Below are positions 25,599-34,086 of a stretch of 64,000 nucleotides of DNA, one piece after another. A program made the position numbers and the translations under genes. The stretch is taken from contig NZ_CAJHBU010000005.1 of assembly GCF_904846715.1 (NCBI RefSeq), forward strand, positions 1-64,000. The letters run 5' to 3'. The stretch is from Psychrobacter vallis (lineage in GTDB: Bacteria; Pseudomonadota; Gammaproteobacteria; Pseudomonadales; Moraxellaceae). A model generated the notes under the pieces. That model worked only from the letters and a program-made list of their open reading frames with translations. It made no database searches and was not told the origin of the DNA. How positions within the stretch are numbered: the stretch's first letter is position 1; every line of letters starts with the position of its first letter.

Positions 25599-25692
25599 AG
25601 AGAGTACCTTAGTTCTAACATAGAACCATCAAAATCGCATGTTATAGAACGCTTCATTGCTAGTCGATACTGCCTAAAATGGATATGCGACA

Positions 25693-25801
25693 TTATAGAG
25701 TGAGACTGATACAAAATTTTCTTGCTTGCTGTGCCTGCGCAGACAGAGGCTGCAAAAATTTGTACCAGTCACACAGACTCTTTTTTATATTGACTTAACT
25801 A
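25693..25801 (-). repeat. Dispersed palindromic repeat, copy 4 (inverted orientation)
   Basis: Read on the minus strand it contains the core GCCTCTGTCTGCGCAGGCA and CAGCAAGCAAGAAAA plus the arms GACTGGTACAAATTTTTG and AAAATTTTGTATCAGTC. The ends are less well kept, with AGTCAATATA on one side and CTATAATG on the other. It lies between the first imelysin gene's terminator and the di-heme gene. Confidence 0.7.
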
Positions 25802-25815
25802 TTTTTTAACACAAT

Positions 25816-25853
25816 ATAAAAAAACACGTTGCCAACTGCGGGCGGCAACGTGT
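25816..25853 (-). terminator. Terminator after the first imelysin gene
   Basis: ACACGTTGCC and GGCAACGTGT form a perfect ten-base stem; on the minus strand seven T residues follow. It lies between the first imelysin gene and the rest of the cluster, so readthrough or a second promoter is needed for the downstream genes. Confidence 0.8.
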
Positions 25854-25859
25854 GTATTA

Positions 25860-25893
25860 TACCTACTTATTTTTCTATCAAAATAAGTAGGTA
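25860..25893. repeat. Perfect 14-bp inverted repeat beside the imelysin terminator
   Basis: TACCTACTTATTTT and AAAATAAGTAGGTA are separated by six bases (TCTATC). No T-run follows on the minus strand. It may be an mRNA-stabilising 3' hairpin or a DNA palindrome. Confidence 0.7.
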
Positions 25894-25968
25894 TAAGCTA
25901 AGCTTATAACGAATTATCCAGCATTATGAATAGACATAGCCAACCGTTTTAAGCGTATTCATCTTCAC

Positions 25969-27429
25969 TTAAAACTGCGACCCTGCGTCAGCGTCTAGAT
26001 TATCAATACCAACCGCTTTGGCTGCATTTTCAATACCAGCAGTCAGTTCTTGTAAACTGTTGATACTGTTCTCAATCCAACTGCGACGGAGATTTTGTTC
26101 ATCAGCTGAAATACCTTGTTCGCTTACTTGACCGGCTGTAGCGATCATTTGATCGACTTTGATATTTTCTTTTTCACCTTTTTCAACAATCACATTGAAA
26201 GTGGCTTCTACTTTTGCAAAATCAGCCGCCAATTTATCAGCCGCTTCTTGATTGCCGGTATCGACCAGATAGTTTTTGACACCATAACCACCGACGGTTT
26301 TGCCATCAACGGTCCTATAGCTACCATTAAAGACATTTTGGATACCGCGAGCATTGTTGGCATAGCTCAAATGCGTCAAATCACTAAAGCACTCGTGCTC
26401 ATCTTCGGTAGAGCCTGTGACAAAAGCGACCTGCATACGCTCAGAAGCCAGCTCACCCAGTGCTAAGCTGCCCATTTGATACATAATCTGACGCAGACCG
26501 TTATCGTATTTGCGTGCTATAAAGTCACTGCGGAGGGTATTCTCGCTTTCAGGCTGCCATTCGGCTTCCATCGCCGTTAGATCATTAACTAATAATTGCG
26601 TGGCTGCTTTTAAGAACTCACCACGACGTGTACATACACTGCTATCTTCATTGACTGTATCGCCGCTGGTGCATTGACCCGCTTCAGTTGCATAATCGCT
26701 CACTGGACGATTGCCTGCCCCTTCGCCAACACCGTTGGTATCTTGACCCCATAACATAAATTCAATGGCATGATAACCAGTCGTCACATTGGCTTCACTA
26801 CCACCAATCTCATTCATTTCTGCCAACAACTCAGGGGTAATTGTGCCAGTATCTTGTTTGACACTACCAACTGTAATGCTATCGCTATTGATGATATTAT
26901 CTGGACTGTTGTACTCACCTTCATAGCTATCACTGACATAATCAATCAGCGCTTCATCAAGTGGCCAAGCATTTACTTGTCCCTCCCAGCTATCTATGCT
27001 GCCTATAGCACGTTTGTCATTGGCTGTGACAAAGCCTTCATCAAAACGGAAAATTTCAGTTTGTGAGTATGGCTGACGCGCGGCTTTATAGGCAGATTTT
27101 GCAGCGTCAAGATTTTCTTGCGTGGGTGTGGTTACGTACGTTTCGACTGCTGTTTGTAGCACTTTAGCAGTGTCTAACGAGTCTTTATAGGCTGCGTGCG
27201 CCATGTTTGCATAGCTTATCACCAGTCGATCGGTGTGGGCTTTATCAGCAGCTGACATGTTTGTCGTATCAGCTGCTTCTGTATTCTGTACCTCAGTTTG
27301 CGTCTCCGCATTAGCGGCAGTGTCTTCTTCAGTTTGCTTGGTACAACCTGACACCATCAACAGCCCTGCAAGCGCAGCAGCCAAAGTAGTTGGTAAAATC
27401 TTACGGCTCGTTACGGTGGTCATTGTCAT
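25969..27429 (-). CDS. Imelysin family iron-regulated lipoprotein (IrpA-like), first
   Basis: A 486-residue protein. The signal ends in lipobox VSGC near residue 28 and is followed by an acidic linker rich in glutamate, alanine and threonine. The domain has the imelysin hallmarks: a GYHAIEFMLWGQD block (GxHxxE, near residue 236) and repeated helical pairs. GxHxxE is the likely iron-binding site of the family. A perfect Fur box lies upstream, so the gene should be induced by iron starvation. The start at 27429 has GAGG six bases upstream; in-frame ATGs at 27453, 27435 and 27423 are less well placed. Confidence 0.9.
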   Translation of the reverse strand: MTMTTVTSRKILPTTLAAALAGLLMVSGCTKQTEEDTAANAETQTEVQNTEAADTTNMSAADKAHTDRLVISYANMAHAAYKDSLDTAKVLQTAVETYVTTPTQENLDAAKSAYKAARQPYSQTEIFRFDEGFVTANDKRAIGSIDSWEGQVNAWPLDEALIDYVSDSYEGEYNSPDNIINSDSITVGSVKQDTGTITPELLAEMNEIGGSEANVTTGYHAIEFMLWGQDTNGVGEGAGNRPVSDYATEAGQCTSGDTVNEDSSVCTRRGEFLKAATQLLVNDLTAMEAEWQPESENTLRSDFIARKYDNGLRQIMYQMGSLALGELASERMQVAFVTGSTEDEHECFSDLTHLSYANNARGIQNVFNGSYRTVDGKTVGGYGVKNYLVDTGNQEAADKLAADFAKVEATFNVIVEKGEKENIKVDQMIATAGQVSEQGISADEQNLRRSWIENSINSLQELTAGIENAAKAVGIDNLDADAGSQF

Positions 27430-27582
27430 ACACATCCTCAAGAAATATAGCAAAAGAAAATTGGTTTAGATTAGGTCATACTGCCGCAATAATATCGTAG
27501 CTAGGTATATTTACTATTTACCATACACAATAAAATGCTTAATATTGCAGCAATATAAAATCTTTATAAAGTATAGTTTTAT

Positions 27583-27597
27583 TGATAATCATTATCA
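27583..27597. promoter_or_regulatory. Fur box
   Basis: TGATAATCATTATCA is a perfect 7-1-7 inverted repeat identical to the core Fur-binding motif, about 155 bp before the first imelysin gene. Fur with iron should repress this promoter. Confidence 0.85.
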
Positions 27598-27687
27598 ATA
27601 ATTAATTTCATATTATTGTCATCTTTTGTCTGTCATTGATACGCTGAAATAAACCAGTCAAAAGTACATATTAAATAGAATTCCGCA

Positions 27688-27722
27688 CAAAAAAAAGACC
27701 AGCTCAGTGCTGATCTTTTTTA
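27688..27722 (-). terminator. Terminator after the OmpA-like lipoprotein gene
   Basis: AAGACCAGC and GCTGATCTT pair around a short loop with A- and T-runs on both sides; on the minus strand it lies 58 bp after the stop codon. Confidence 0.75.
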
Positions 27723-27779
27723 TAAATAAAACTAAGATATACAGTCGTTATATAAAGAATACTTATATAAAACTAGTGA

Positions 27780-28436
27780 TTAGTTGACGCTTTGTGGTGA
27801 GTTAATAGTTAATTCAACACGGCGATTTTGCTGGCGGCCATAATCAGTATTATTATCAGCTATTGGACGTGATTCGCCATAAGCAACAACATTGACACGG
27901 TTAGAAGCAACACCGCGCGATGTTAGATAATTGGCAACTGAATAAGCACGATCACGTGATAGACCCATATTGTATGAAGCTGAACCTCGGCTATCAGTAT
28001 GACCTGCGATGTTTACTGTAGTCTTGTTATACTGATTCATCGTTGAAGCCAACTTATCAAGCGTTGGTTTGAAAGATGAATTTAGCGTAGCGTCATCGAA
28101 TGAGAAAGTAATGCTACCTGGCATAACCAAATCGATGTTACCTGTGGTTGGGTTTTGCTCAACCGTCACGCCTGTACCAGCCATTTGTTGCTCAAGCTGC
28201 TTGGCTTGACGCTCCATATAATAGCCAACACCAGCACCCAAAGCTGCGCCGATAGCTGCATCACGACCTGTTTTATCACCACCTGTTGCTTTTGAAATTG
28301 TTGCGCCACCTGCCGCACCAACCAAAGTACCAAGCGCCGTTTTATTCAAACGTTGTTGTCCAGTGTTTGGATCAGTCGTACAACCACTAAGAGCCAAACC
28401 TGATGCTACTGCTGCGATTATTAATGTATTACGCAT
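27780..28436 (-). CDS. OmpA-family lipoprotein (YiaD/Pal-like)
   Basis: A 218-residue outer-membrane lipoprotein. Lipobox LSGC is near residue 19. A glycine-zipper region (GTLVGAAGGATISKATGG and AAIGAALGAGVGYYMERQ, about 36-77) is followed by an OmpA C-terminal peptidoglycan-binding domain (about 105-215) with NIAGHTDSRGSASYNMGLSRDRA and ENRRVELT-type ending QQNRRVEL. It should tie the outer membrane to peptidoglycan. A GAGGAAA ribosome site precedes the start. Confidence 0.92.
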   Translation of the reverse strand: MRNTLIIAAVASGLALSGCTTDPNTGQQRLNKTALGTLVGAAGGATISKATGGDKTGRDAAIGAALGAGVGYYMERQAKQLEQQMAGTGVTVEQNPTTGNIDLVMPGSITFSFDDATLNSSFKPTLDKLASTMNQYNKTTVNIAGHTDSRGSASYNMGLSRDRAYSVANYLTSRGVASNRVNVVAYGESRPIADNNTDYGRQQNRRVELTINSPQSVN

Positions 28437-28846
28437 AATGTATTTCCTCTTAACTTAAAAGTGATGAATAAGTTGTGTTTTTTATAAATATGTTCCGATA
28501 ATCCTTTATAGGTGCATATTTGCACTCGTGATTATTATGGCAATTACAATTTTATCGTGTGTAATATTTTGTCACATCTATGTATAAAAAGTGCAGGAAG
28601 CGTTTGCGGTTATCATACTTTTACGCCTTCGTGAATGTTATCACAAGTCACGTTTACACCCGTACACTATCAATCGTTTCTGCTAAAATTGTGCCACAGA
28701 ATAAGCCATGACTATGCAGAGTACATAGAAGCTATGAATCAAGTCTCACCTTTATAAACAGTATTTGCGTTATTGATAAAAACCGATGAATTAACAAACC
28801 GATGATGAATAACTATATTGATAAGCGTGACCGAAAAGGAATGAGC
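28437..28846. promoter_or_regulatory. Divergent promoter region, OmpA-like and acyltransferase genes
   Basis: About 410 bp, AT-rich, between divergent genes. It should hold both promoters. I see no palindrome, repeat or RNA gene in it. Confidence 0.4.
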
Positions 28847-29809
28847 ATGCGACTAACCTCTACGATTCAAAAAATGCACAAACGTAGCCCTAAGCTGGGA
28901 AAAGCCGTTTCGCTTGCAACAGCAACTAGCGTCATCGCGACCAACAGCTTCGGTGGTAGTATTCCTTTATGGTTGATGGGGCTTGGCAAAACGCTTACTG
29001 GCGCACCGATTGCGGACAAAGCCGTCATAAAAATCGCCACTTATTGGATCAGTAGCAATAGTGCCTTAATCAACAATATGCTGCCGCGCAAAGACTGGCG
29101 TATCAACTTGCCTGCTGACGTTCATATCAATGGTAAATATTTGCTTGTCAGCAACCATCAGTCATGGGTTGACACCAGTGTCGTGCAATATATTGGCGAA
29201 AAACGCCTGCCATTGACACGATTTTTTACCAAATTTGAGCTGATCTATATCCCCATTGTAGGTCAAGCGTTTTATTTTTTAGACTTCCCAATGATGCGGC
29301 GATATTCCAAAGAAGCCGTGGCCAAAAACCCTGCCCTAAAAGGTAAAGACATTGAAGAAGCGAAGCGGGCTTGTGCCCTGTTGAAAAACAAACCATTTAC
29401 CTTATTAAATTATCTAGAAGGTACTCGCTTCACCAAGATCAAGCACGCTCAGCAGCAGTCGCCCTACACGCATTTGCTCAAACCACGAGCAGGCGGCCTG
29501 TCATTGGCGATTAATGCGCTAGGCGCAGACATGGATGGTATATTAGATATGACCATTGTCTATCCGGATGGCGTACCAACTTATAGTGATCTATGGAAAG
29601 GTAACATTAAGCGCTTAGGCGTTGATGTCAGACATATCAAGATACCTGATGCCTTGTTTGCTGGCATTCAAAATGGTGGCTACGAAAATGACGACTCTGT
29701 GAAGGCGCAAATGTTTGCATGGGTTGAGCAAATATGGCGTGAAAAAGATCAGCTGATTACGGATATGCTGGCTGAATTTGAAACCAACCCCAAAACCGAA
29801 AAGACGTAA
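28847..29809 (+). CDS. Lysophospholipid acyltransferase-like protein (YihG family)
   Basis: A 320-residue membrane-associated acyltransferase. The catalytic motif is SNHQSWVD (HX4D, about residue 104) and the acyl-acceptor motif EGTRFT (about 202). A hydrophobic N-terminal stretch and the ELIYIPIVGQAFYFLDFPMMRRYS segment match the YihG branch of the PlsC superfamily. It probably acylates lysophosphatidic acid or a related lipid. The start at 28847 is chosen because AAAGGA lies six bases upstream; in-frame ATGs at 28802, 28805 and 28841 are less well placed. Confidence 0.88.
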   Translation: MRLTSTIQKMHKRSPKLGKAVSLATATSVIATNSFGGSIPLWLMGLGKTLTGAPIADKAVIKIATYWISSNSALINNMLPRKDWRINLPADVHINGKYLLVSNHQSWVDTSVVQYIGEKRLPLTRFFTKFELIYIPIVGQAFYFLDFPMMRRYSKEAVAKNPALKGKDIEEAKRACALLKNKPFTLLNYLEGTRFTKIKHAQQQSPYTHLLKPRAGGLSLAINALGADMDGILDMTIVYPDGVPTYSDLWKGNIKRLGVDVRHIKIPDALFAGIQNGGYENDDSVKAQMFAWVEQIWREKDQLITDMLAEFETNPKTEKT

Positions 29810-29827
29810 ATATGATTAATTCTCCAT

Positions 29828-29973
29828 AATAGTCAATGGACTATAAAAGAGAGGCAGAGAGACTGAGATAAATTTTTTGTAGCCTCTGTCTGCAACGGCA
29901 CAGCAAGCCAGAAAGATTTATCCCAGTCTTGCATTATAATATCGTGTATCCATTTTATTTACTGTCAGCTATA
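29828..29973 (+). repeat. Dispersed palindromic repeat, copy 5
   Basis: Begins AATAGTCA and contains GACTGAGATAAATTTTTTG, GCCTCTGTCTGCAACGGCA and AGATTTATCCCAGTC; the two arms pair. The right end GTCAGCTATA is a worn version of TGACTATA in copy 3 and abuts the inverted-repeat element that starts at 29974. Confidence 0.75.
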
Positions 29974-30255
29974 TAGGGCGTGTTTGATAATTCAACCATG
30001 GCACTGACAGAGACTATTTTTTAGGCGATTCGACGGTAAAAATAGTAAGTTTAGTCATTCTATACGGCTATTTTTATCAATGAAGCGGCAAAAAAGAGTC
30101 CTGTCCCCTGCTTTTATGATTGGGGTTGATGCTAAAACTGCCCCATACTGCGTTGCAAGTCTAGCTAAGGCATGAGCATTATCGTCAACTTGCGCCTTGT
30201 CTGGAACTGTTTTAGCGATCAGCAGTGCCTACTTGTGAATATCAAACACGCCCTA
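29974..30255. mobile_element. MITE-like element with 16-bp inverted ends
   Basis: TAGGGCGTGTTTGATA (29974-29989) and TATCAAACACGCCCTA (30240-30255) are perfect inverted repeats about 250 bp apart, with no gene between. If the outer TA is the target duplication, the element is GGGCGTGTTTGATA to its complement, 278 bp. TA duplications and such ends occur in IS5-related (IS427-type) and IS630-type elements. No transposase frame remains, so it would need a helper enzyme elsewhere. Confidence 0.65.
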
Positions 30256-30391
30256 ATAAAAGATGGGTTGTTTTTTGGAACGATTCATTGATAATGGGAG
30301 CAGTGATAAGCGTCTATTTTTACTGACTCAATAGTCGCGTATTTTATCTAAGCTGCTTCTTTATGCCATTTATTATTTATAAGGTTTGACT

Positions 30392-31486
30392 GTGTCCGCC
30401 TCCACTATTACTAGCTCGTCTCTAGACTCAGCACCCGTGCCAAATCAGTCGTCTCATCTATCGGACGATAAGCCGTCACGACCCAATCGTCCAAAACCAA
30501 GTCGCTTAAAACTCACTTACGATATTGTGATGATTATTGCCATCAGTATTGATCTATTATTGATCAGTACTGATGCGGTCTTGATGAGTGACTTTAGTCG
30601 CCATGTCGCAGGGTGGCTAACCATTAGCGATGCGCTCATCTGGTATCAAAACACCTTACATGATCCTTTACGTACAGCTGGTGGATTTTTTACCATATTT
30701 TTAATTATTGAATTATTGTTACGTTGGGCAGTTGCGATTAAACAAAAAATCTATTATCGCTGGTTCTTTTTTCCTTTTGTGCATTGGTACGAAGTGTTAG
30801 GCTGTTTTCCTCAACTACGAGCATTGCGTTTGTTTCGAGCAGTCGTTATCGGGCGACGTTTATACCAACTTGGCTACCAAGTGCTGCCACAGCCGTGGAT
30901 CAATCGAATTAAATTCTATATTGACTTATTATTAGAAGAGTTATCTGACCGCGTCATATTGACAACTATTCAGAATTTTCGGCAACAACTGACCAATCCT
31001 GAGACACACAAATCGCTTATTGAATCCACGATTGCACGAAACCGTAATGAGATTGAGGCAGCACTGTTGTCTGTATTGCGTACAGAATTGGCCCCCAAAT
31101 TACAGGAATTGACGGCAGCAGCAGGCGGCGGCAGTATATTGGCCAGCGAAATGGGCAATGCTATCGAAGAAGGATTGGCCAACACACCTGAGTTACGCCG
31201 CTATTTGCGCATGATCCCTATTGCTGGTAGCTTGATTGAATCGCAACTACAACACGTGGGACATAATATAGGTGAAAATATCGTTCACGCCTTGAATAAA
31301 CGCCTCCTTGATCCTCAGCGTCTCGACTCATTGATGATGGCTATTGCGAGCGGTATTGCAAAAATAGACACGGATAATAGCGCGCTAGATACTTTAATTT
31401 CTAGTATCATTGATGACAGTTTGACGGAATTTGAAGCCCAAGTAAAAGTACAACAATGGAAGCATCAAGACATGCTCAATCTATGA
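30392..31486 (+). CDS. Hypothetical membrane protein with arginine-rich segment
   Basis: A 364-residue protein I cannot assign to a named family. The first 45 residues are polar. Hydrophobic segments lie about at 43-62, 75-90 and 96-115, then a partly amphipathic stretch FPQLRALRLFRAVVIGRRLYQLG (about 140-162) with basic residues every three to four positions, which recalls the S4 helix of voltage-sensor domains. The C-terminal 200 residues are soluble and mostly helical (HKSLIESTIARNRNEIEAALLSVL). GTG at 30392 with AAGG seven bases upstream is the likely start; TTG at 30386 is possible. The next gene is minC, about 100 bp away; no functional link is known. Confidence 0.65.
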   Translation: MSASTITSSSLDSAPVPNQSSHLSDDKPSRPNRPKPSRLKLTYDIVMIIAISIDLLLISTDAVLMSDFSRHVAGWLTISDALIWYQNTLHDPLRTAGGFFTIFLIIELLLRWAVAIKQKIYYRWFFFPFVHWYEVLGCFPQLRALRLFRAVVIGRRLYQLGYQVLPQPWINRIKFYIDLLLEELSDRVILTTIQNFRQQLTNPETHKSLIESTIARNRNEIEAALLSVLRTELAPKLQELTAAAGGGSILASEMGNAIEEGLANTPELRRYLRMIPIAGSLIESQLQHVGHNIGENIVHALNKRLLDPQRLDSLMMAIASGIAKIDTDNSALDTLISSIIDDSLTEFEAQVKVQQWKHQDMLNL

Positions 31487-31583
31487 CCAATCATCCGACT
31501 TAACCATAAAATAAACAGTACGACTCGATAATAAAAACAGCATCGCGAATACAGCGACAGAATTATCTTTTGAGGATTTATAT

Positions 31584-32429
31584 ATGACAGTTTCAGGCAA
31601 CGACAATCAGGACTCGATCGCCGTACCAGCATTGGCGTTTTATGGCAAAATGCTGACCTTTTCACGTTTGCAATTCAGTACAGATGATCTAGGCGTTATT
31701 GAAGCCCAGCTTGCTGAAACGCTAAGTAACAAATCCAGCAATATCCCAGTTCTCATTGATAGTGAGGTTGAGCAAGATCTATCAGCATTGGTAGAGTTGT
31801 TGTGGTCATGGGGTTTACAGCCCATCGGCGTAGTAACAGGGATGCTCGATTCACAAGCACGCGCACAGCGATTGGCCATATTTCCCGCCGATGGCAAACG
31901 CATTGAGCGGATTTTGGCCAATAAAAAAACCGTTACTCAAATTAGCAAAGCTCCAGAGAATACAAGCGAATTACCAGAGGATAAAAGCGCAGACTTGGCT
32001 GGCAGTAGCGACACTGCTACCATTGACAAGTCGGCTGTGGAAACAACGATAGCAGAGCTCACAGCAGAGACTTTATTGAGCGCTGAGCATATTACCAGCT
32101 TGATCTATGACCAAATGCTACGCTCAGGACAAAGCCTCAACCACGTCGGCGGCGACTTAATTTTGACTGATAGTGTCAATAGCGGCGCTGAAGCCATCAC
32201 TGACAACAATCTGCATGTCTATGGTCGCGCCCAAGGTCGATTGGTTGCAGGAGCAACAGGCGACAAAGATGCTCGTATTTTCTGTCAGGTTTTTAATCCT
32301 TCACTGGTTTCGGTGGCGGGTACTTATTGTTTGCGAGACAACTTACCCGAGCATGTGATCGATAAATCAGTACAAGTGAGGTTTATAGAAGGTGAAGGCT
32401 TGGTATTTACCGTTATGGATGATGCCTAA
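31584..32429 (+). CDS. minC: Septum site-determining protein MinC
   Basis: A 281-residue cell-division inhibitor. The N-terminal domain (about 15-115) contains ALAFYGKMLTFSRLQF and LLWSWGLQPIGVV; the C-terminal beta-helix domain (about 180-280) has VGGDLILTDSVNSGAEAITDNNLHVYGRAQGRLVAGATGD, ending in ARIFCQVFNPSLVSVAG. A threonine/glutamate-rich linker of about 60 residues joins them, longer than in E. coli. It blocks FtsZ assembly near the poles with MinD. GAGGA lies before the start. minD follows only after a 408-bp gap. Confidence 0.92.
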   Translation: MTVSGNDNQDSIAVPALAFYGKMLTFSRLQFSTDDLGVIEAQLAETLSNKSSNIPVLIDSEVEQDLSALVELLWSWGLQPIGVVTGMLDSQARAQRLAIFPADGKRIERILANKKTVTQISKAPENTSELPEDKSADLAGSSDTATIDKSAVETTIAELTAETLLSAEHITSLIYDQMLRSGQSLNHVGGDLILTDSVNSGAEAITDNNLHVYGRAQGRLVAGATGDKDARIFCQVFNPSLVSVAGTYCLRDNLPEHVIDKSVQVRFIEGEGLVFTVMDDA

Positions 32430-32837
32430 GTTAACATGCTATTGAAAACCATAAACGTTCAAATGGTTATTAGAAAAATACAAAGCTGAGCCAAGCAATT
32501 TTTCATAAAATACTCTGAGGTGATTGGATTCATTATTAGCGTAAGTTTATTTAACAAAAATACTCTATGATGAATCTCTGGCTCTGCCACTATCTACCTT
32601 GTTCATGAGCGTTTATTTTATCATTCACAAAAGGCTGTATTGGCTAAAAAACGTTAGGTAACCATAGCGAATGGCTTACTGATACGCTGTTTTTTGGCTT
32701 TAGCATTGACTTGCTATAAATTTTTGTTTATTTGTGCTAGGCTAGCTTCGCAGGTAGTGCATGCTTAGTATGTGAATAATATGTAATTGCGCTATTTATA
32801 TAAAAGATATCCCATTGATTCATAGGAGTGTGCCATT
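32430..32837 (+). promoter_or_regulatory. minC-minD intergenic region, probable minDE promoter
   Basis: 408 bp without an open frame, in a place where many bacteria have no gap. A TTGACT (about 32706) is followed by AT-rich sequence and TGTGCTAGGCT, which could be part of a promoter. There is no terminator hairpin. Confidence 0.35.
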
Positions 32838-33650
32838 GTGGCGAAGATAGTTGTAATCACTTCAGGTAAAGGCGGTGTGGGCAAAACCACGACAAGTGCC
32901 TCTTTTGCCGCCGGCTTAGCATTGCGTGGCTATAAAACAGTCGTTATCGATTTTGATGTGGGTCTACGTAATCTAGACTTGATCATGGGTTGTGAGAACC
33001 GAATTGTTTACGATTTTGTTGATGTCATCAACGGTAATGCTCGTTTGTCGCAAGCACTTGTCAAAGATAAACAACTCGAAAATTTGTACATCCTACCCGC
33101 CAGTCAAACGCGTGATAAAGACGCACTGACGGATGAAGGGGTGGCAGAGATTATGGCTGAGCTGTCTAAACAGTTTGACTATATTATCTGTGATTCACCT
33201 GCGGGTATCGAGCGCGGTGCGCAGTTGGCAATGTACCATGCGGATGAGGCGATTATTGTTACTAACCCTGAGATTTCTTCAGTACGTGACTCAGACCGTA
33301 TTATTGGTATTTTGCAAAGCCAAACCAAAAAAGTTGAAGAAAATCAAGGTTCTGTACGTGAGCATCTGATTATTACTCGTTATAACGCCGAACGGGCAGC
33401 AGCCAACGAGATGATGGATATTGATACGATTTCTAACGATATCTTAAAAGTGCCCTTACTTGGGGTTGTTCCTGAAAGCCATTCGGTTCTTGAAGCATCG
33501 AACCATGGTGAGCCAGTTATTCATTATACCGACTCTATTGCTGGTCAATGTTATGATGACATTGTCGCCCGTTTCTTAGGCGAAGAACGCCCATTACGTC
33601 ATATTGATGTGAAGAAAAAGAGTCTATTACAGCGTTGGTTTGGAGGTTAA
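32838..33650 (+). CDS. minD: Septum site-determining ATPase MinD
   Basis: A 270-residue ParA/MinD ATPase. The deviant Walker A is [11 protein letters not shown] near residue 9, followed by [21 protein letters not shown] and CDSPAGIE (switch and Walker B). The C-terminus [12 protein letters not shown] is the amphipathic membrane-targeting helix. It oscillates on the membrane and recruits MinC. The start is GTG with AGGAG ten bases upstream. minE begins two bases after its stop. Confidence 0.96.
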   Translation: MAKIVVITSGKGGVGKTTTSASFAAGLALRGYKTVVIDFDVGLRNLDLIMGCENRIVYDFVDVINGNARLSQALVKDKQLENLYILPASQTRDKDALTDEGVAEIMAELSKQFDYIICDSPAGIERGAQLAMYHADEAIIVTNPEISSVRDSDRIIGILQSQTKKVEENQGSVREHLIITRYNAERAAANEMMDIDTISNDILKVPLLGVVPESHSVLEASNHGEPVIHYTDSIAGQCYDDIVARFLGEERPLRHIDVKKKSLLQRWFGG

Positions 33651-33652
33651 TG

Positions 33653-33943
33653 ATGACGAAGAAAAAAGGATTTTGGAGTAGCCTATTTGGTACTGATGAC
33701 AACAATAGTGGCGGTAGTGCTAATTTAGCGACTGAACGCCTTAAGGTCATTGTTGCTAGTGAAAATCGCTTAAACAACCGCCTAACCGTTGATCGTATCG
33801 AAAAAATGAAACGTGAGATATTAGAAGTGGTTAATAAGTATGTCAATGGCGTACAGATAGATGATGTCAATATCAATCATCGTTCTGAGGACAGCTTAGA
33901 TGTATTAGAGATGAATATCAATTTGCCTGAGCATAAAAAATAA
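33653..33943 (+). CDS. minE: Cell division topological specificity factor MinE
   Basis: A 96-residue MinE. The N-terminus [13 protein letters not shown] is a short membrane-binding helix; [14 protein letters not shown] is the anti-MinCD segment (here [12 protein letters not shown] near residue 25); the C-terminal topological-specificity domain runs from about 35 to 90. It drives MinD release and pole-to-pole oscillation. GAGG seven bases before the ATG overlaps the end of minD. A longer in-frame start at 33635 lies inside minD and is rejected. Confidence 0.93.
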   Translation: MTKKKGFWSSLFGTDDNNSGGSANLATERLKVIVASENRLNNRLTVDRIEKMKREILEVVNKYVNGVQIDDVNINHRSEDSLDVLEMNINLPEHKK

Positions 33944-33994
33944 TTTGCTGCATCAGACTTATTTAGCTTACTAAATATAGTAAGTGTATTCACA

Positions 33995-34032
33995 AAAAAC
34001 CCTAAGTATTCGTACTTAGGGTTTTTTATATG
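33995..34032. terminator. Bidirectional terminator between minE and cytochrome b561
   Basis: ACCCTAAGTA pairs with TACTTAGGGT around TTCG, flanked by A- and T-runs, between convergent genes. Confidence 0.88.
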
Positions 34033-34086
34033 CGTTTTTTAGGTAGAAAAAAATACTTTCATCGATAAAAAACCGCTTAAAGTCAA

